Of a stretch of 64,000 nucleotides of DNA, positions 51,044 through 59,618 are shown piece after piece. The stretch is from Nitrospirota bacterium. GTDB taxonomy: Bacteria > Nitrospirota > Nitrospiria > Nitrospirales > Nitrospiraceae. How positions within the stretch are numbered: position 1 is the stretch's first letter; every line of letters begins with the position of its first letter. A program made the position numbers and the translations under genes. Where the stretch lies: the NCBI GenBank assembly GCA_030645475.1, contig JAUSMA010000016.1:56113-120112 (forward strand), written 5' to 3'. The notes beneath the pieces were generated by a model. It did not search any database and was not told the origin of the DNA. It saw only the letters and a list, made by a program, of their open reading frames with translations.

Positions 51044-51889
51044 CTATTGGACGGGCGGCGTGATGGCGCAGCGGAAACCGGTCGATTCGTTCCGAATCGT
51101 CAGATCGCTGTCCACGCGCGTGAAGATGCGGACCGTGGGGGTCTCATTTTGCCATCCGGCACCCCGAATGACTTTCTTGATGCCGCTTTCAGGGCCTTGC
51201 GGATTCTTCGCCGGGCTCTTCTCGTAGTAGCGAGCGTCGTACCAGTCGTTGACCCATTCCCAGACGTTGCCGGCCATATCGTAGGCGCCGAAGGGGCTCT
51301 TGCCCAATTCATAGCTCCCGACGGGCATGAGGGTCTTTTCACCGATCCACTTTTGATTGAAATTGAGATGTTTCACCGTGGGTTCGACATTCCCCCATGG
51401 GAATCGTCGATCGGTCGTGCCCTTTGCCGCTTTTTCCCATTCGGCTTCGGTGGGGAGGCGCTTGCCCGCCCAGGCGCAATAGGCTTCCGCATCGAACCAA
51501 TCCACATTGATCACGGGCCGGTCGGTCAGTGACTCAGCGATCGTGTTGCCTTGCCAGAGGTTTCGCGTCGGGTTCTTGGGATTTTGTGGAACACGATGGC
51601 CGGTGGCTTTGACGAATTCCAGATAACGACTGTTCGTCACTTCGAATTTATCGATAAAAAATGTGTCCACAAAGACGTCATGCCGTGGGTATTCATCGCG
51701 CCCGCCATCCCGGTCTCCATGTGGGACTCCCATCGGAAAAGAACCGGCCGGGACCACGACCATCGGCGCGCCGTCTTTACCCGTTGGTGGTGTGAAAAGC
51801 GCCTGAGGCGGTTGGTCGGCTGCGAAGACCAGAGAGAGGTTGAGCAGCGCACCGAGTACAGTCGAAACAAGCCTTGGTGGAATAGACAT
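51044..51889 (-). CDS. SUMF1 (formylglycine-generating enzyme-like) secreted protein, second copy
   Basis: A 281-residue protein starting at ATG 51889 (MSIPPRLVSTVLGALLNLSLVFAADQ), with a signal peptide. The domain pattern MVVVPAGSFPMG, YPRHDVFVDTFFIDKFEVTNSRYLEFV, NVDWFDAEAYCAWAGKRLPTEAEWEKAAKG, FPWGN and AYDMAGNVWEWVNDWYDARYYE matches SUMF1. As in its paralog, I see no catalytic Cys pair. It lies 8 bases upstream of the HemD-like gene on the same strand, so the two are probably cotranscribed. Confidence 0.88.
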   Translation of the reverse strand: MSIPPRLVSTVLGALLNLSLVFAADQPPQALFTPPTGKDGAPMVVVPAGSFPMGVPHGDRDGGRDEYPRHDVFVDTFFIDKFEVTNSRYLEFVKATGHRVPQNPKNPTRNLWQGNTIAESLTDRPVINVDWFDAEAYCAWAGKRLPTEAEWEKAAKGTTDRRFPWGNVEPTVKHLNFNQKWIGEKTLMPVGSYELGKSPFGAYDMAGNVWEWVNDWYDARYYEKSPAKNPQGPESGIKKVIRGAGWQNETPTVRIFTRVDSDLTIRNESTGFRCAITPPVQ

Positions 51890-52047
51890 CGTGGTGGACT
51901 CCTTATTCAAGATCTGAAGGGGCATCGTATCATAGCCGGGTGAGGAAGCGCAGCCGTCAGCTGATCGAATTGTATTCTTGTTCGTTGGGTTTTTCGTTGA
52001 CGGAGGAGGAAGGGCTCCCTACTATACGGACAGAATTGAGGATGATT

Positions 52048-52491
52048 ATGAGTGCTCCGCTCCATCGAGGATTGCGACATGTGGCGCTACGCGTCACGAA
52101 TCTTACGCGTTCGCGTACGTTCTATGAACAATTGCTGGGGATGAAGGTCGTCTGGGAACCGGATTCTGACAATGTGTATTTCAGCTCCGGTTCCGATAAT
52201 TTAGCCCTGCACCAGATCCCGCCATCGGAGCTGTCGGCCTATCAACCGGTGAAGGGGCAATTGTTGGATCACATCGGCGTAATTCTTGAAAACCCTGAGG
52301 CGGTCGAACGGATGTATCGAGACGTCGAGCCTCGTCTCGCGCAGTTAGGCGGGCAGGTCGAGAAGCTGCCGAAGCAGCATCGCGATGGGAGTTATTCCTT
52401 TTACTTTTCCGATCCCGATGGGAATGTCATTCAAGCCTTGTTCGAACCCACCATCAGCAAGCTCACATGGGAAGTGACGAGTGATCGGTGA
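52048..52491 (+). CDS. VOC-family (glyoxalase/dioxygenase-fold) protein
   Basis: A 147-residue VOC-fold protein starting at ATG 52048 (MSAPLHRGLRHVALRV; ATG 52042 is possible). Metal-ligand positions are His in LRHVALRVTNLTRSRTFYEQLLGM, His in LLDHIGVIL and Glu/Asp in FYFSDPDGNVIQALFE. Members include glyoxalase I, fosfomycin-resistance proteins and dioxygenases; the substrate cannot be read from sequence. Its last codons are part of a hairpin-forming repeat. Confidence 0.85.
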   Translation: MSAPLHRGLRHVALRVTNLTRSRTFYEQLLGMKVVWEPDSDNVYFSSGSDNLALHQIPPSELSAYQPVKGQLLDHIGVILENPEAVERMYRDVEPRLAQLGGQVEKLPKQHRDGSYSFYFSDPDGNVIQALFEPTISKLTWEVTSDR

Positions 52492-52560
52492 TGTGTGATC
52501 GGTTGAATGACAGGCATAGGCCCGCTCCGCACCCATCACGCATCACGCATCACCCAGCAC
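52473..52560. repeat. Inverted repeat with GTGATGSG/CATCAC words
   Basis: The left arm (52473-52502) consists of GTGAC/GTGATC words, and the right arm (52531-52560) of CACGCATCACGCATCACCC words, giving an imperfect stem. The left arm overlaps the last codons of the VOC gene; the right arm ends 5 bases before the MBL gene start. A different word family from the GGGGC elements. Confidence 0.5.
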
Positions 52561-52564
52561 GACT

Positions 52565-54202
52565 ATGAAGATCTGGGACAGTCTGCCGAAACATCAGTAT
52601 CTGAGTCTCGCGCCCTGGGCCTGGGTTCAACTGGAAAGCGCCGAGGCTCCGGGGCCCTTTCCCTTTGTCGCAGGGGTCGCGCCGGAAGTCGTGGCCAGTC
52701 TCCAAGAAGCCCATAGCCTCCTGGCCAGCGCGATCGATACGGCCATCAGCGATGTGTTTTCCAAGCGGGCTCCGGTCGACGACTCCGATCGCCAGCGACG
52801 ATTGGAAGATGCCTATGCGGAGGCGGTCAGCGCACGTCCCTATCTGCAGCAACACATTCGCTGTGGACGGAAGCCGGATGGGACGTTTCAATGGGAGTTT
52901 CCGACCGACCCCTCCAAGTCCACTACGGTCACCAACGGTGGGCTCAGAATCTTCCACTCTGTGAAGCGGCAAGCCATTCCGATCGGGTTCGACCAGCGGC
53001 AGTTGGGGCCGGTGGTCGGCAAAGTTCTCGGGTTGTTGGACGGTACGCATCAGACCGATGAAGTGAGAACGGTGGTGGCAACCTCGGGGCGAGACGGTGA
53101 ACGCCTGCTCACACGATTGATCGAATCTCTTCACCAGCATGAATGTTTGGTCAGCTCGAGCACTGCCTCTGTCAGATCCCGTTGGTTCGAGACAGTCCAG
53201 GATCAAGACATGGTCCATCTCGGTCATGCCGCCTTGCTGTATCGGCAACGGGACCAGGCGCTGTTGTTCGATCCCTGGTTGCTTCCCTGGTTTGCGGAAT
53301 CCTCCATCCCGTCCTTGTGGGGATCGCTCCTGCCCAAGCCGGCTGCGGTGTTCTTAACGCATGATCACGACGATCATGTAGACCCTCGTACGCTGTTGCA
53401 CCTGCCCAAAGACACGCCCATCATCGTGCCGAGCCGAAGGAATCGGCGGATGTTCTCCTACGATTACCTGTCGCTCTTGCGAGAACTGGGATTCGGTCGC
53501 GTGATCGAATTGGCCCATGGAGAACGTTGGGATTTCGAAGGAGGGGCCGTCTACTCTGTGCCTTTCTATGGAGAAGATCCCTGCGATCTGGAGATGCCGC
53601 GCAACTGTTATCTCATCGCCGATCGGGGCTATAACGTGCTCGTCCACGCAGACAGCGGGCCGACGAATAGCGGCAAGTCCGCTCTCAGGGACGGCGTGAT
53701 CCAGTCACTCGTGCAGCAGCATGGCCCAATTCCATTGGTGTTTGCGTCACAACAGCAGTTGCTCGAAATCCGTGGCCATGCAGCCCATGCTCCCTTGTCG
53801 CATCCCGGGAAATGGCTCGATGTGGGAGAGAACGGCTATCTCACGAACGAATATCTTGCCGAGGTGTGCGCGGCGGCTCAGGCCAGGCTTTTTGTGTCTT
53901 ATGCTACCGGCGGCGCAGATTGGTATCCGGACCATCTCTCGTTTATGTTCAGCCAACGAAATCCCGCCCGCACAGCCCTGTTGACGGCCCACTGGGAACG
54001 GCCGGAAATGCTCAAAGATCTTCTTTCCAAGCACGGATGCGGGTATCATCACGGCCATGCATTGGATCTGTTCCGCCGCACGGCCGATGGGCTGGTGGAA
54101 CCGATGAAGACGGGAGAGGCCTTGACGCCTCTGTCGCTCTACCGTCTCGACCATGGCGATCCGCCGTTTATGAAAGCCGGCCGCACCACACCATCTCGAT
54201 AA
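52565..54202 (+). CDS. MBL-fold metallohydrolase with N-terminal extension
   Basis: A 545-residue protein. The C-terminal part (about 215-500) is a metallo-beta-lactamase fold: HLGHAALLYRQRDQALLFDPWL, the HxHxDH motif in LTHDHDDHVDPRTL, then IIVPSRRN and LIADRGYNVLVHADSG. The N-terminal 210 residues include a HPxx-like helical region and resemble PqqD- or cyclase-associated domains in layout, but I do not assign it. The first part starts MKIWDSLPKHQYLSLAPWAWVQLE. The protein is soluble and probably cleaves a phosphate- or ester-type substrate. It is 17 bases upstream of the epimerase. Confidence 0.82.
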   Translation: MKIWDSLPKHQYLSLAPWAWVQLESAEAPGPFPFVAGVAPEVVASLQEAHSLLASAIDTAISDVFSKRAPVDDSDRQRRLEDAYAEAVSARPYLQQHIRCGRKPDGTFQWEFPTDPSKSTTVTNGGLRIFHSVKRQAIPIGFDQRQLGPVVGKVLGLLDGTHQTDEVRTVVATSGRDGERLLTRLIESLHQHECLVSSSTASVRSRWFETVQDQDMVHLGHAALLYRQRDQALLFDPWLLPWFAESSIPSLWGSLLPKPAAVFLTHDHDDHVDPRTLLHLPKDTPIIVPSRRNRRMFSYDYLSLLRELGFGRVIELAHGERWDFEGGAVYSVPFYGEDPCDLEMPRNCYLIADRGYNVLVHADSGPTNSGKSALRDGVIQSLVQQHGPIPLVFASQQQLLEIRGHAAHAPLSHPGKWLDVGENGYLTNEYLAEVCAAAQARLFVSYATGGADWYPDHLSFMFSQRNPARTALLTAHWERPEMLKDLLSKHGCGYHHGHALDLFRRTADGLVEPMKTGEALTPLSLYRLDHGDPPFMKAGRTTPSR

Positions 54203-54219
54203 CTCAATAAGGACTCACT

Positions 54220-55251
54220 ATGGCCACGCGCAAGACTCAGAAGGCTCCGATCCTCGTGACCGGTGCCGCCGGATTCATCGGGTTTCATACCGCCACCAGA
54301 TTGCTGGAGCGAGGCGAGCAGGTGATCGGACTCGACAACCTGAACGACTACTACGATGTGCGATTGAAAAAGGCGAGGCTCGCGAAGCTCAAGGCCTTCA
54401 AGTCGTTTTCATTCACGAAGCTCGACCTGGCCAATCGGGCCGGCATGAAGAAGCTCTTCGCGAAGCAACCGATCCGGCGCGTGGTCCATCTGGCGGCGCA
54501 AGCCGGGGTGCGTTATTCATTGGTCAATCCGCATGCCTATACCGACAGTAACATCGAAGGGTTTTTGAACATTCTGGAAGGCTGCCGGCATACGAAGGTC
54601 GAGCATCTGGTCTATGCCTCGTCGAGTTCCGTCTATGGCGGCAATACCCAGATGCCGTTTTCGATTCACGATAACGTCGATCATCCGGTGTCCCTCTATG
54701 CAGCCAGCAAGAAGGCCAATGAACTCATGGCCCATTGTTACGCGCATCTCTACCGGATGCCCTGCACGGGTCTGCGGTTTTTTACCGTCTATGGCCCCTG
54801 GGGAAGACCCGACATGGCCCTCTTCATCTTCACGAAGGCGATTCTGGAGGGGAAGCCGATCGAGGTCTACAACCATGGAAAGATGCGACGAGACTTTACC
54901 TATGTCGATGACATCGTCGAAGGCGTGATCAGAACCCTGGATCATACGGCGACGCCCAATGCTGCCTGGTTCGGAGACAAGCCCGATCCCGGAACCAGCT
55001 CGGCGCCGGCCCGGATCTACAATATCGGGAATCATCAGCCGGTGGAGTTGTTACATTTTATCGAGGTCTTGGAGCAGGCGTTAGGCAAGAAGGCGGTGAA
55101 GAAACTCTTGCCGATTCAGCCGGGCGATGTGCCTGCAACCTATGCGGATGTCGAAGACCTGACGCGAGATGTTGGATTTGCTCCAGCGACGTCGATCGAG
55201 GACGGCATCGGGCGTTTCGTAAAGTGGTATCGGGAGTTCTACAAAAAGTAA
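54220..55251 (+). CDS. NAD-dependent sugar-nucleotide epimerase (UDP-glucuronate 4-epimerase-like)
   Basis: A 343-residue extended SDR. The NAD loop is [18 protein letters not shown], then [14 protein letters not shown], typical of UDP-glucuronate epimerases. The catalytic Thr/Ser is in [11 protein letters not shown], the YxxxK in [12 protein letters not shown], and the substrate segment in [16 protein letters not shown]. It would interconvert UDP-glucuronate and UDP-galacturonate for surface polysaccharide. It is transcribed after the MBL gene and ends in a strong hairpin at 55250. Confidence 0.9.
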   Translation: MATRKTQKAPILVTGAAGFIGFHTATRLLERGEQVIGLDNLNDYYDVRLKKARLAKLKAFKSFSFTKLDLANRAGMKKLFAKQPIRRVVHLAAQAGVRYSLVNPHAYTDSNIEGFLNILEGCRHTKVEHLVYASSSSVYGGNTQMPFSIHDNVDHPVSLYAASKKANELMAHCYAHLYRMPCTGLRFFTVYGPWGRPDMALFIFTKAILEGKPIEVYNHGKMRRDFTYVDDIVEGVIRTLDHTATPNAAWFGDKPDPGTSSAPARIYNIGNHQPVELLHFIEVLEQALGKKAVKKLLPIQPGDVPATYADVEDLTRDVGFAPATSIEDGIGRFVKWYREFYKK

Positions 55252-55286
55252 GGGGCGCCAGCCCTTCAGAGAAGCCGGCGCCCCTT
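55250..55286. terminator. Terminator hairpin between convergent genes
   Basis: A stem of AAGGGGCGCC with GGCGCCCCTT, continued by a further AGC/GC pair, loops over CCCTTCAGAGAA. On the minus strand it is followed by ACTTTTTG, so it fits a rho-independent terminator for the gene at 55310. It may serve the epimerase in the other direction. Confidence 0.85.
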
Positions 55287-55309
55287 GGTCTCTCGCGCTC
55301 AGTTGACTG

Positions 55310-55882
55310 TTAGGGGCAGCCGATCGGCACAAATCCTTGCCCGAACAGCTTCGAGAGCGTCACGTATCGCGCGTTGTCGTAGAAGGAATAACTCGCGCCT
55401 CGTTGATTCCTGCCCGAAAGATCTCCGCCATACGAGGGATCTGCCCCATAGAAGAACCCGCCACGGGTTTTTTCGGTGAGATGGAGCCATTCCCCGTACT
55501 TTGCACAGACCTCAGCCTGAACTGACCCCGTTGACGCGACGCTGGCATGCCAATCTTTGGCCCAGTCGGGGACGGTCTGACCTCCTCCGGCCATACCGGT
55601 CTGATTGTGGTCGGAGTACGGTGGGATATCGTAGTGAGGCGCCATCGCCACGGCAGGGCGATAGGTCGGCATGTCGTCAAGGGAGGGCACGACGGAGAGA
55701 GGTTTGAGGGTCATCATGGTGCAGCCCGGGAGGTCTTTATTCGTGTAGAGGGTGCTCCCGTCTGCTTGAGGACATTGGCGCATCTGCAAGGGATCGGAGG
55801 GGACGGTGGTATCGGAGAATGCCGGCGTGGAGGTCAGGGTGAGGATCACGGAGGCGATCGTGAACACCTGGGCTAATTGCAT
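55310..55882 (-). CDS. Secreted hypothetical protein
   Basis: A 190-residue protein starting at ATG 55882 (MQLAQVFTIASVILTLTSTPAFS), with a signal peptide. The body is Tyr/Ser/Gly-rich and has several Cys (MRQCPQADGS, GCTMM, QAEVCAKYGEWLHL). RQCPQADGSTLYTNKDLPGC resembles the DUF4124-like N-terminal motif of some periplasmic proteins, but I do not assign a function. An inverted repeat flanks a likely promoter 60 bases upstream. Confidence 0.65.
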   Translation of the reverse strand: MQLAQVFTIASVILTLTSTPAFSDTTVPSDPLQMRQCPQADGSTLYTNKDLPGCTMMTLKPLSVVPSLDDMPTYRPAVAMAPHYDIPPYSDHNQTGMAGGGQTVPDWAKDWHASVASTGSVQAEVCAKYGEWLHLTEKTRGGFFYGADPSYGGDLSGRNQRGASYSFYDNARYVTLSKLFGQGFVPIGCP

Positions 55883-55930
55883 AGAGCACCTCTCCTGAAA
55901 CGGTGGAACAGACAGGAATTGCATCTTCGT

Positions 55931-55963
55931 TCACCTTTGTAAAATTATACTCACCGAAGGTGA
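55931..55963 (-). promoter_or_regulatory. Candidate promoter/operator upstream of the secreted hypothetical gene
   Basis: On the minus strand a perfect TATAAT (55949 down to 55944) lies inside a perfect inverted repeat TCACCTT (55931-55937) / AAGGTGA (55957-55963). The -10 box sits about 60 bases upstream of the ATG at 55882. The -35 region is poor, which fits an activator or regulator binding here. Prediction only. Confidence 0.35.
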
Positions 55964-56019
55964 CGATAAGTTAGTCCACTAGAGCCAAAACCGTCTATTC
56001 ATCTTTCGAGGGGGTCCTG

Positions 56020-56748
56020 CTATCGACCTGAATTTTGGCTGAGCGGCTTTGGTGGCCGATTTGCCGAGATGAGACGGAGGACTTCTTCCGGGGTGACGCC
56101 CTCGAGGTTCGGCAGGATGTGATCCGCTTCGCCTAGTTTTTCAGCAGGATAAGTCGTAGCGAGGGCCAAGACTCTCATGCCGGCTGCGTGAGCCGATTGA
56201 ATGCCGGCCAGCGAGTCTTCGATGACCAGGCATTCGCCTGCTGTGATGAGGGGTGGGCGGGGTTCCTGGGCATTCAATAATTTGAGCGTGTGGCGATAGA
56301 TCGCCGGATCCGGCTTGCCGACCGCGCAGTCGTCTGCCGAGACCAGCACCGGGAAGTCTTGTTCAATAGCCGTATTGTGCAGGGCATGGGCGATTTGCTC
56401 CCGTCTGCCTCCTGTGGCAATGGCTAATCGATACTGTGCTGTGGCTCGTTTCACAAACTCAACGACGCCGGGGAAGAGGGCCGGTTTGTGGAGGGCGGTA
56501 TATTCCCGGAAGAGCGCCGCTTTCCGCTCCATGATGGCCGACAAGACATTCCGGTCACAGATATGGTCGCGTGCAGCGAGGAGCGCAGTGGCACAGGTCC
56601 GTTCATTCATACCCAGATACGTGCCGTAGTATTCTTCTTTCGTGAGCGAGAGACCGGTCTCGGCCAATGCCTGCTGAAAGCAATGCAGATGCGGCGTTTC
56701 GTCGTCGGCGATCACGCCATTGAAGTCGAAAATGATTGCACGGATCAT
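56020..56748 (-). CDS. HAD-family phosphatase, beta-phosphoglucomutase-like
   Basis: A 242-residue HAD-superfamily protein starting at ATG 56748 (MIRAIIFDFNGVIADDE). The motif I nucleophile Asp is present but the second position reads Asn (DFNG, not DFDG), which is seen in a subgroup of this family. Other parts are RRQIAHALHN-type GGRREQIAHALH, VLVSADDCAVGKPDPAIYRHTLKLL and CLVIEDSLAGIQSAHAAGM. The substrate is unknown. The Asn would weaken acid-base catalysis typical of phosphatases, so the chemistry may differ. Confidence 0.85.
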   Translation of the reverse strand: MIRAIIFDFNGVIADDETPHLHCFQQALAETGLSLTKEEYYGTYLGMNERTCATALLAARDHICDRNVLSAIMERKAALFREYTALHKPALFPGVVEFVKRATAQYRLAIATGGRREQIAHALHNTAIEQDFPVLVSADDCAVGKPDPAIYRHTLKLLNAQEPRPPLITAGECLVIEDSLAGIQSAHAAGMRVLALATTYPAEKLGEADHILPNLEGVTPEEVLRLISANRPPKPLSQNSGR

Positions 56749-56912
56749 GTTGTGGCCTCGCCCATCCGTTCGGTGAAGCCACTGTAGCGAAAGAGCTTCC
56801 GTTGAACAAGCAGCTTTGCCTTGTTCCCTCATCGCGGCTAGGGTATTCTCCGGCCTAACCCGGTGAAACCTGAGGTATTCGAAGCGTCTCACATGTCCAA
56901 CCGATTTTCCCT

Positions 56913-58919
56913 ATGACCGACTACGGCGTGCTCGCAAATCTGCTCGTGATCTTTTCGGTGTCGATTGCCGTCGTCTTCGTCTTCCATCAGTTCCGGCTTC
57001 CCTCGATCGCAGGATTCTTGGTCGCAGGCGCAATCATCGGCCCTCATGGGTTGAATCTGATCTCGGACATCGGCACGGTCCAAGTGCTGGCGGAGATCGG
57101 AGTGGTTCTGCTCCTCTTCACCATCGGCATTGAATTCTCGTTGGTGCAATTGGCCTCCTTGCGCCGCCTCATGTTTCTGGCCGCGCCGATCCAGGTCGGC
57201 GGCGTACTGGTGATTGCCTGGCTCGGGGCCATGCTCGTTGGACTGACCTGGCAGCAGGGACTATTTTGGGGATTTCTTTTCTCTCTGAGCAGTACGGCGA
57301 TTGTGCTCAAGACCTTGGCCGAACGGGGAGACAGCGACTCGATCCATGGCCGAGCCACGATCGGGATTCTCGTTTTTCAAGACTTGGCCGTCGTCCCCAT
57401 GATGCTGCTCACGCCGATTTTGGCCAGCCAATCGAATGGAGGCGGGCTGGCGATTCTGCTCACCTTGGGGAAGTCGGTGCTCGTCGTCTTGCTCGTCATT
57501 GCCGCCGCCTGGTATCTGGTTCCCAAGTTGTTGGAGCATATCGTCCGCAGCCGCAGCCGCGAGCTGTTCTTGCTGACGATCATCGTTCTCTGTCTCGGCA
57601 TCGCCTGGCTCACGTCGCTCGGCGGTCTCTCGTTGGCATTGGGCGCGTTTATCGCCGGATTGGTCATCTCTGAGTCGGAGTACAGCCATCAGGCTATGGC
57701 TGAAGTGCTCCCGTTTCGCGACAGCTTCAATAGTCTCTTTTTCGTGTCGATCGGCATCCTCCTGGACTGGCGGGTGTTGTTCACCCATCCATTGCCGGTG
57801 GCAGGGCTCCTGGTCACGATTCTGTTGTTGAAGTTTATTGCCGGGGCCGGAGCGGTCTTGTTGGCGGAGATCCCTCCGCGTTCGGCGGTGATGGTCGGCA
57901 TCGCCCTGGCTCAGGTCGGAGAGTTTAGTTTCTTGCTGGCCCAGCAGGGACAGGAGACCGGCTTTCTGCGCGGGGATCCCTATCAGATCTTTCTGGCCGT
58001 TTCGGTGCTCTCCATGATCGTGACGCCGTTTCTTATGCAGTGGTCGCCGCACCTGGCCCGGCGCGTGGAGGCATGGCAACGGCTTCGCCATTGGTTGCCG
58101 AGCCGCACCATCGCCCATGTCATGCAGACCGAAGGCAAGCAGATTCGGATGAAAGACCACGTCATTATTGTGGGGTATGGGTTGAACGGACGAAATCTCG
58201 CGCGTGTTCTGGGCGAAACGGAGATCCCGTATCTGGCCCTGGATCTCAATGGCGATACCGTCACTCGCGAAGCGAAACATGGTGTGCCGGTCTACTACGG
58301 CGATGCCACGAACCCGAACGTCTTGCGGCATATGAAAATCGAAGATGCGAAGGTGTTGGTGGTCGCAATCTCGGATCCGTTTATCACCAGACGAACCGTG
58401 CAGGTTGCCAAGGGTCTCAATCCGAAAGTGCATGTCGTCGTGCGGACTCGTTATCTGCGCGAACTGGAAGAATTACATCAGCTCGGTGCGGATGACGTGG
58501 TGCCGGAGGAGTTTGAGACCTCCATCGAAATTTTCGCCCTGGTGCTCCGCACCTATAAATTGCCGCAGGACTTTGTCACGCAGAAGGCCGAACAGGTTCG
58601 CCGTGAAGGGTATGCCTTGCTTCGGCGCAGCGAATTGCCCGAACTGGCTCATCATCTTCGTGGCGGGACCTTAACCGATGCGGAAGTCGAAACGTGCCGT
58701 ATTGAGGACGATTCGCCTGCGCGGGGGAAGACCTTGACTGAGATTTCACTCCGTCCTCGTACGGGCGCGTCGGTCATCGCCTGGACCAGAGCGGGGGTGA
58801 CGCAATCGAATCCATCGGAGAAGACCCGGTTGATGGCGGGCGATATTGTGGTGCTGCTCGGTTCGCGGGCCCAGATCAGGCAGGCGATGGGGCTCTTGGT
58901 GGAGACGGGTTCGAAGTGA
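56913..58919 (+). CDS. Monovalent cation:proton antiporter-2 (KefB/C-like)
   Basis: A 668-residue CPA2-family transporter. About 12 membrane helices fill residues 1-390, with FLVAGAIIGPHGLNLISDIGTVQVLAEIGVVLLLF and LSSTAIVLKTLAERGD. A TrkA_N Rossmann domain follows (HVIIVGYGLNGRNLARVLGE, near residue 415), then a TrkA_C domain (residues about 580-665). It exchanges K+ or Na+ for H+ and is gated by NAD(H) or a related ligand. Single gene; its end lies 4 bases from the convergent Lon-like gene. Confidence 0.92.
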   Translation: MTDYGVLANLLVIFSVSIAVVFVFHQFRLPSIAGFLVAGAIIGPHGLNLISDIGTVQVLAEIGVVLLLFTIGIEFSLVQLASLRRLMFLAAPIQVGGVLVIAWLGAMLVGLTWQQGLFWGFLFSLSSTAIVLKTLAERGDSDSIHGRATIGILVFQDLAVVPMMLLTPILASQSNGGGLAILLTLGKSVLVVLLVIAAAWYLVPKLLEHIVRSRSRELFLLTIIVLCLGIAWLTSLGGLSLALGAFIAGLVISESEYSHQAMAEVLPFRDSFNSLFFVSIGILLDWRVLFTHPLPVAGLLVTILLLKFIAGAGAVLLAEIPPRSAVMVGIALAQVGEFSFLLAQQGQETGFLRGDPYQIFLAVSVLSMIVTPFLMQWSPHLARRVEAWQRLRHWLPSRTIAHVMQTEGKQIRMKDHVIIVGYGLNGRNLARVLGETEIPYLALDLNGDTVTREAKHGVPVYYGDATNPNVLRHMKIEDAKVLVVAISDPFITRRTVQVAKGLNPKVHVVVRTRYLRELEELHQLGADDVVPEEFETSIEIFALVLRTYKLPQDFVTQKAEQVRREGYALLRRSELPELAHHLRGGTLTDAEVETCRIEDDSPARGKTLTEISLRPRTGASVIAWTRAGVTQSNPSEKTRLMAGDIVVLLGSRAQIRQAMGLLVETGSK

Positions 58920-58923
58920 GCCG

Positions 58924-59604
58924 TTAACGTCTTGCTGTCGTCATGAGCTGGTAGGCTTCCTCCAGCGTAGCCACTTCAAGGATTGTCATCTGCCATCTCG
59001 TTGCCAGCTGGGAGAGATCCCCGTCCGGTGAGTTGAGCTGCCCACGAGGGATCAGCAGGGTCTTAAACTGTGCGCGGGCTGCCGCTTCGATTTTGCTGGG
59101 AAGCGCACCGACCGCTTCGATCCGACCATCCTCTATGATTTTCCCGGTCAATGCGACGTCTGACCTGATCTCGTCGCCTCGCCAGGCCGCCACAATGCCC
59201 ACCGCGATAGCGCTGCTCGCGCTGGCTCCCTCGGTCAACGAGTTGTATGACCGGTTTTTGATCGTGATCACCCATTCTCGTCCGTCCTCTCCCACGGCCT
59301 TCGTAGCAGCCGCGACTGCCTGCTTCACGCCGTCTTTCCAATCCTCGCTGACGGCTGAACCGCCACCGAGGTGAATTTCATTGAAGAGGATTGTCGGCCC
59401 TTCTCGCCGAGGGTCCTTGTCGAGTTGGAGCACGATGTAGTGGACCGTACCGGTCTGCTCATTGGCGAGCACACCCAGGGCTGGCACCGTGGCGAAGCGA
59501 TGCCGATCGGCTGACCAGAGGGGGGCGGCTTGTGTGCAACAAATGATGGTGGAGAGCAGGAGTATCAAGCGAAGTCTATTTCGAGCCGTGCCGTGGTCCG
59601 CCAT
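58924..59604 (-). CDS. Secreted Lon-type (S16) protease domain without an ATPase
   Basis: A 226-residue protein starting at ATG 59604 (MADHGTARNRLRLILLLSTIICCTQA), with a signal peptide or membrane anchor. The C-terminal part matches the Lon proteolytic domain: GASASSAIAVGIVAAW aligns with the GPSAG Ser motif and keeps the Ser nucleophile, VALTGKIIEDGRIEAVGALPSKIEAAARAQFKTLLIP contains the catalytic Lys (LPSK). No AAA+ domain precedes it, so it would act on its own in the periplasm, perhaps like the PDZ-Lon or Archaeal LonB-type proteins. It is 14 bases downstream of the Rieske gene on the same strand, so the two are probably cotranscribed. Confidence 0.82.
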   Translation of the reverse strand: MADHGTARNRLRLILLLSTIICCTQAAPLWSADRHRFATVPALGVLANEQTGTVHYIVLQLDKDPRREGPTILFNEIHLGGGSAVSEDWKDGVKQAVAAATKAVGEDGREWVITIKNRSYNSLTEGASASSAIAVGIVAAWRGDEIRSDVALTGKIIEDGRIEAVGALPSKIEAAARAQFKTLLIPRGQLNSPDGDLSQLATRWQMTILEVATLEEAYQLMTTARR

Positions 59605-59618
59605 GGAAGTGAGTAGGC

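Noticed and set aside
57261..58433. 390-codon open frame on the minus strand
   Set aside because: It is fully antisense to the cation antiporter gene, rich in Gln/His/Arg, and has no family motif. A shadow of the real gene.
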